A stretch of 64,000 bases of DNA from Sphingobacterium kitahiroshimense (GTDB lineage Bacteria; Bacteroidota; Bacteroidia; Sphingobacteriales; Sphingobacteriaceae): NCBI RefSeq assembly GCF_025961315.1, contig NZ_JAOQNK010000001.1, positions 4,464,001 through 4,528,000 of the forward strand, given 5' to 3'. Both the position numbers and the translations under genes were made by a program. Below, piece by piece: positions 63,630 through 64,000 of this stretch; within the stretch, counting starts at the first letter, position 1; each line of letters begins with the position of its first letter. The notes beneath the pieces are model-generated. The model saw only the letters and a program-made list of their open reading frames with translations. It was not told the origin of the DNA and did no database searches.

Positions 63630-64000
63630 TTAATATCGGATTCCTTTTATATTTAATTGCAAATTCTTTTTGCCTCGCCATACATTTTCTTCTATGCTAT
63701 AACAGATGTCAAATGGCTTACCACTATTAATAGCCTGTATATGTTCAGATAATCCAAAACCAATGCAATCAAAAGAAGGAGAGTTTTCTTGTTTGATGGT
63801 CATTTTTAAGTGATTCGATCCTACTAAATAGGCCGGTCCGATTAAACTAACTTTTTGACTAAGGAAAATAGGGCTTTCGTTTTGAGGCCCGAATGGTTCA
63901 AATTGACTTAGAATGCGGTGAAATTTGGCATCAATATCTTGCAGGTTTAGTTTAGTATCAATCAAGATCTCTTGTATTAACATCTGAGGAGTAATGAGTT
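63630..64000 (-). CDS. recJ: single-stranded-DNA exonuclease RecJ, C-terminal part
   Basis: The frame stays open to the window end (codons before 63983 read LITPQ), so only about 123 C-terminal residues are seen. The block ILSQFEPFGPQNESPIFLSQKV is typical of the RecJ C-terminal OB-like domain, where RecJ has a FGxGNPxP motif. The last strands read NLQLNIKGIRY. The full protein is expected to be about 570 residues, a 5'-3' exonuclease in recombination and mismatch repair. It heads the group recJ-lptB-GH3 as far as visible. Confidence 0.87.
   Translation of the reverse strand, partial: LITPQMLIQEILIDTKLNLQDIDAKFHRILSQFEPFGPQNESPIFLSQKVSLIGPAYLVGSNHLKMTIKQENSPSFDCIGFGLSEHIQAINSGKPFDICYSIEENVWRGKKNLQLNIKGIRY

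Overview
The window is chromosomal DNA of a low-GC Bacteroidota, most likely a Sphingobacteriaceae (Sphingobacterium-like) species. This rests on three SusC/SusD pairs, an ECF sigma/FecR/SusC cassette, Bacteroidota-type promoters (TTG, about 20 bases, TAnnTTTG) upstream of several genes, few visible Shine-Dalgarno sequences, and the gene content (GH3-family adenylate enzyme beside lptB, an N-terminal-domain-only glycogen synthase divergent from panC). The genus is inference; no rRNA gene is present to fix it.

Layout. 1-3.4 kb: a TonB-dependent receptor with a CxxC pair in its plug, a GC-rich hairpin cluster and a small exported protein of unknown function. 3.0-5.9 kb: panC-panD (pantothenate) divergent from the glycogen synthase-like gene, then ispF. 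5.9-12.7 kb: a Tet-like MFS exporter, a class A penicillin-binding protein, uvrC and era. 12.8-13.4 kb: five near-identical initiator tRNA(fMet) genes in tandem 122-123 bp units. 13.7-23.7 kb: two complete SusC/SusD nutrient-uptake pairs, both preceded by the same operator-like palindrome. 24-29.2 kb: der, cysS, an exported NTF2-like protein and surA. 29.5-36.4 kb: an exported lactonase-family beta-propeller and a complete seven-gene Mrp (Mnh) Na+/H+ antiporter operon. 36.6-46.6 kb: an ECF sigma factor, FecR-type anti-sigma factor, STN-containing SusC, SusD, a zinc metallohydrolase lipoprotein and a DUF4302-like lipoprotein, forming one regulated surface uptake system. 46.7-49 kb: an accessory stretch with a truncated-looking lipoprotein, a membrane-tethered XRE regulator and a frameshifted membrane gene. 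49-64 kb: mostly housekeeping genes (acs, a UbiA-like gene, a hydroxyacid dehydrogenase, an FAD monooxygenase, rsmA, pdxA, a CCA-adding enzyme, miaA, ilvE) and a recJ-lptB-GH3 operon cut by the window end.

How the parts work together. The SusCD pairs and TonB receptors import nutrients across the outer membrane, and SurA would help fold these barrels. The third Sus locus carries its own ECF sigma/FecR signalling through the STN domain of its SusC. The first two pairs lack such a switch and instead share a LacI-type operator-like sequence.

The observations most worth checking are the five-copy initiator tRNA array with its conserved spacer hairpin, the frameshifted gene at 48.4-49.0 kb, the shared upstream leader of the TonB receptor and surA, the shared palindromes before two SusC genes, and an unannotated 48-residue gene at 61.0 kb that has its own terminator. 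I did not see a CRISPR array, insertion sequence, prophage or defence island.
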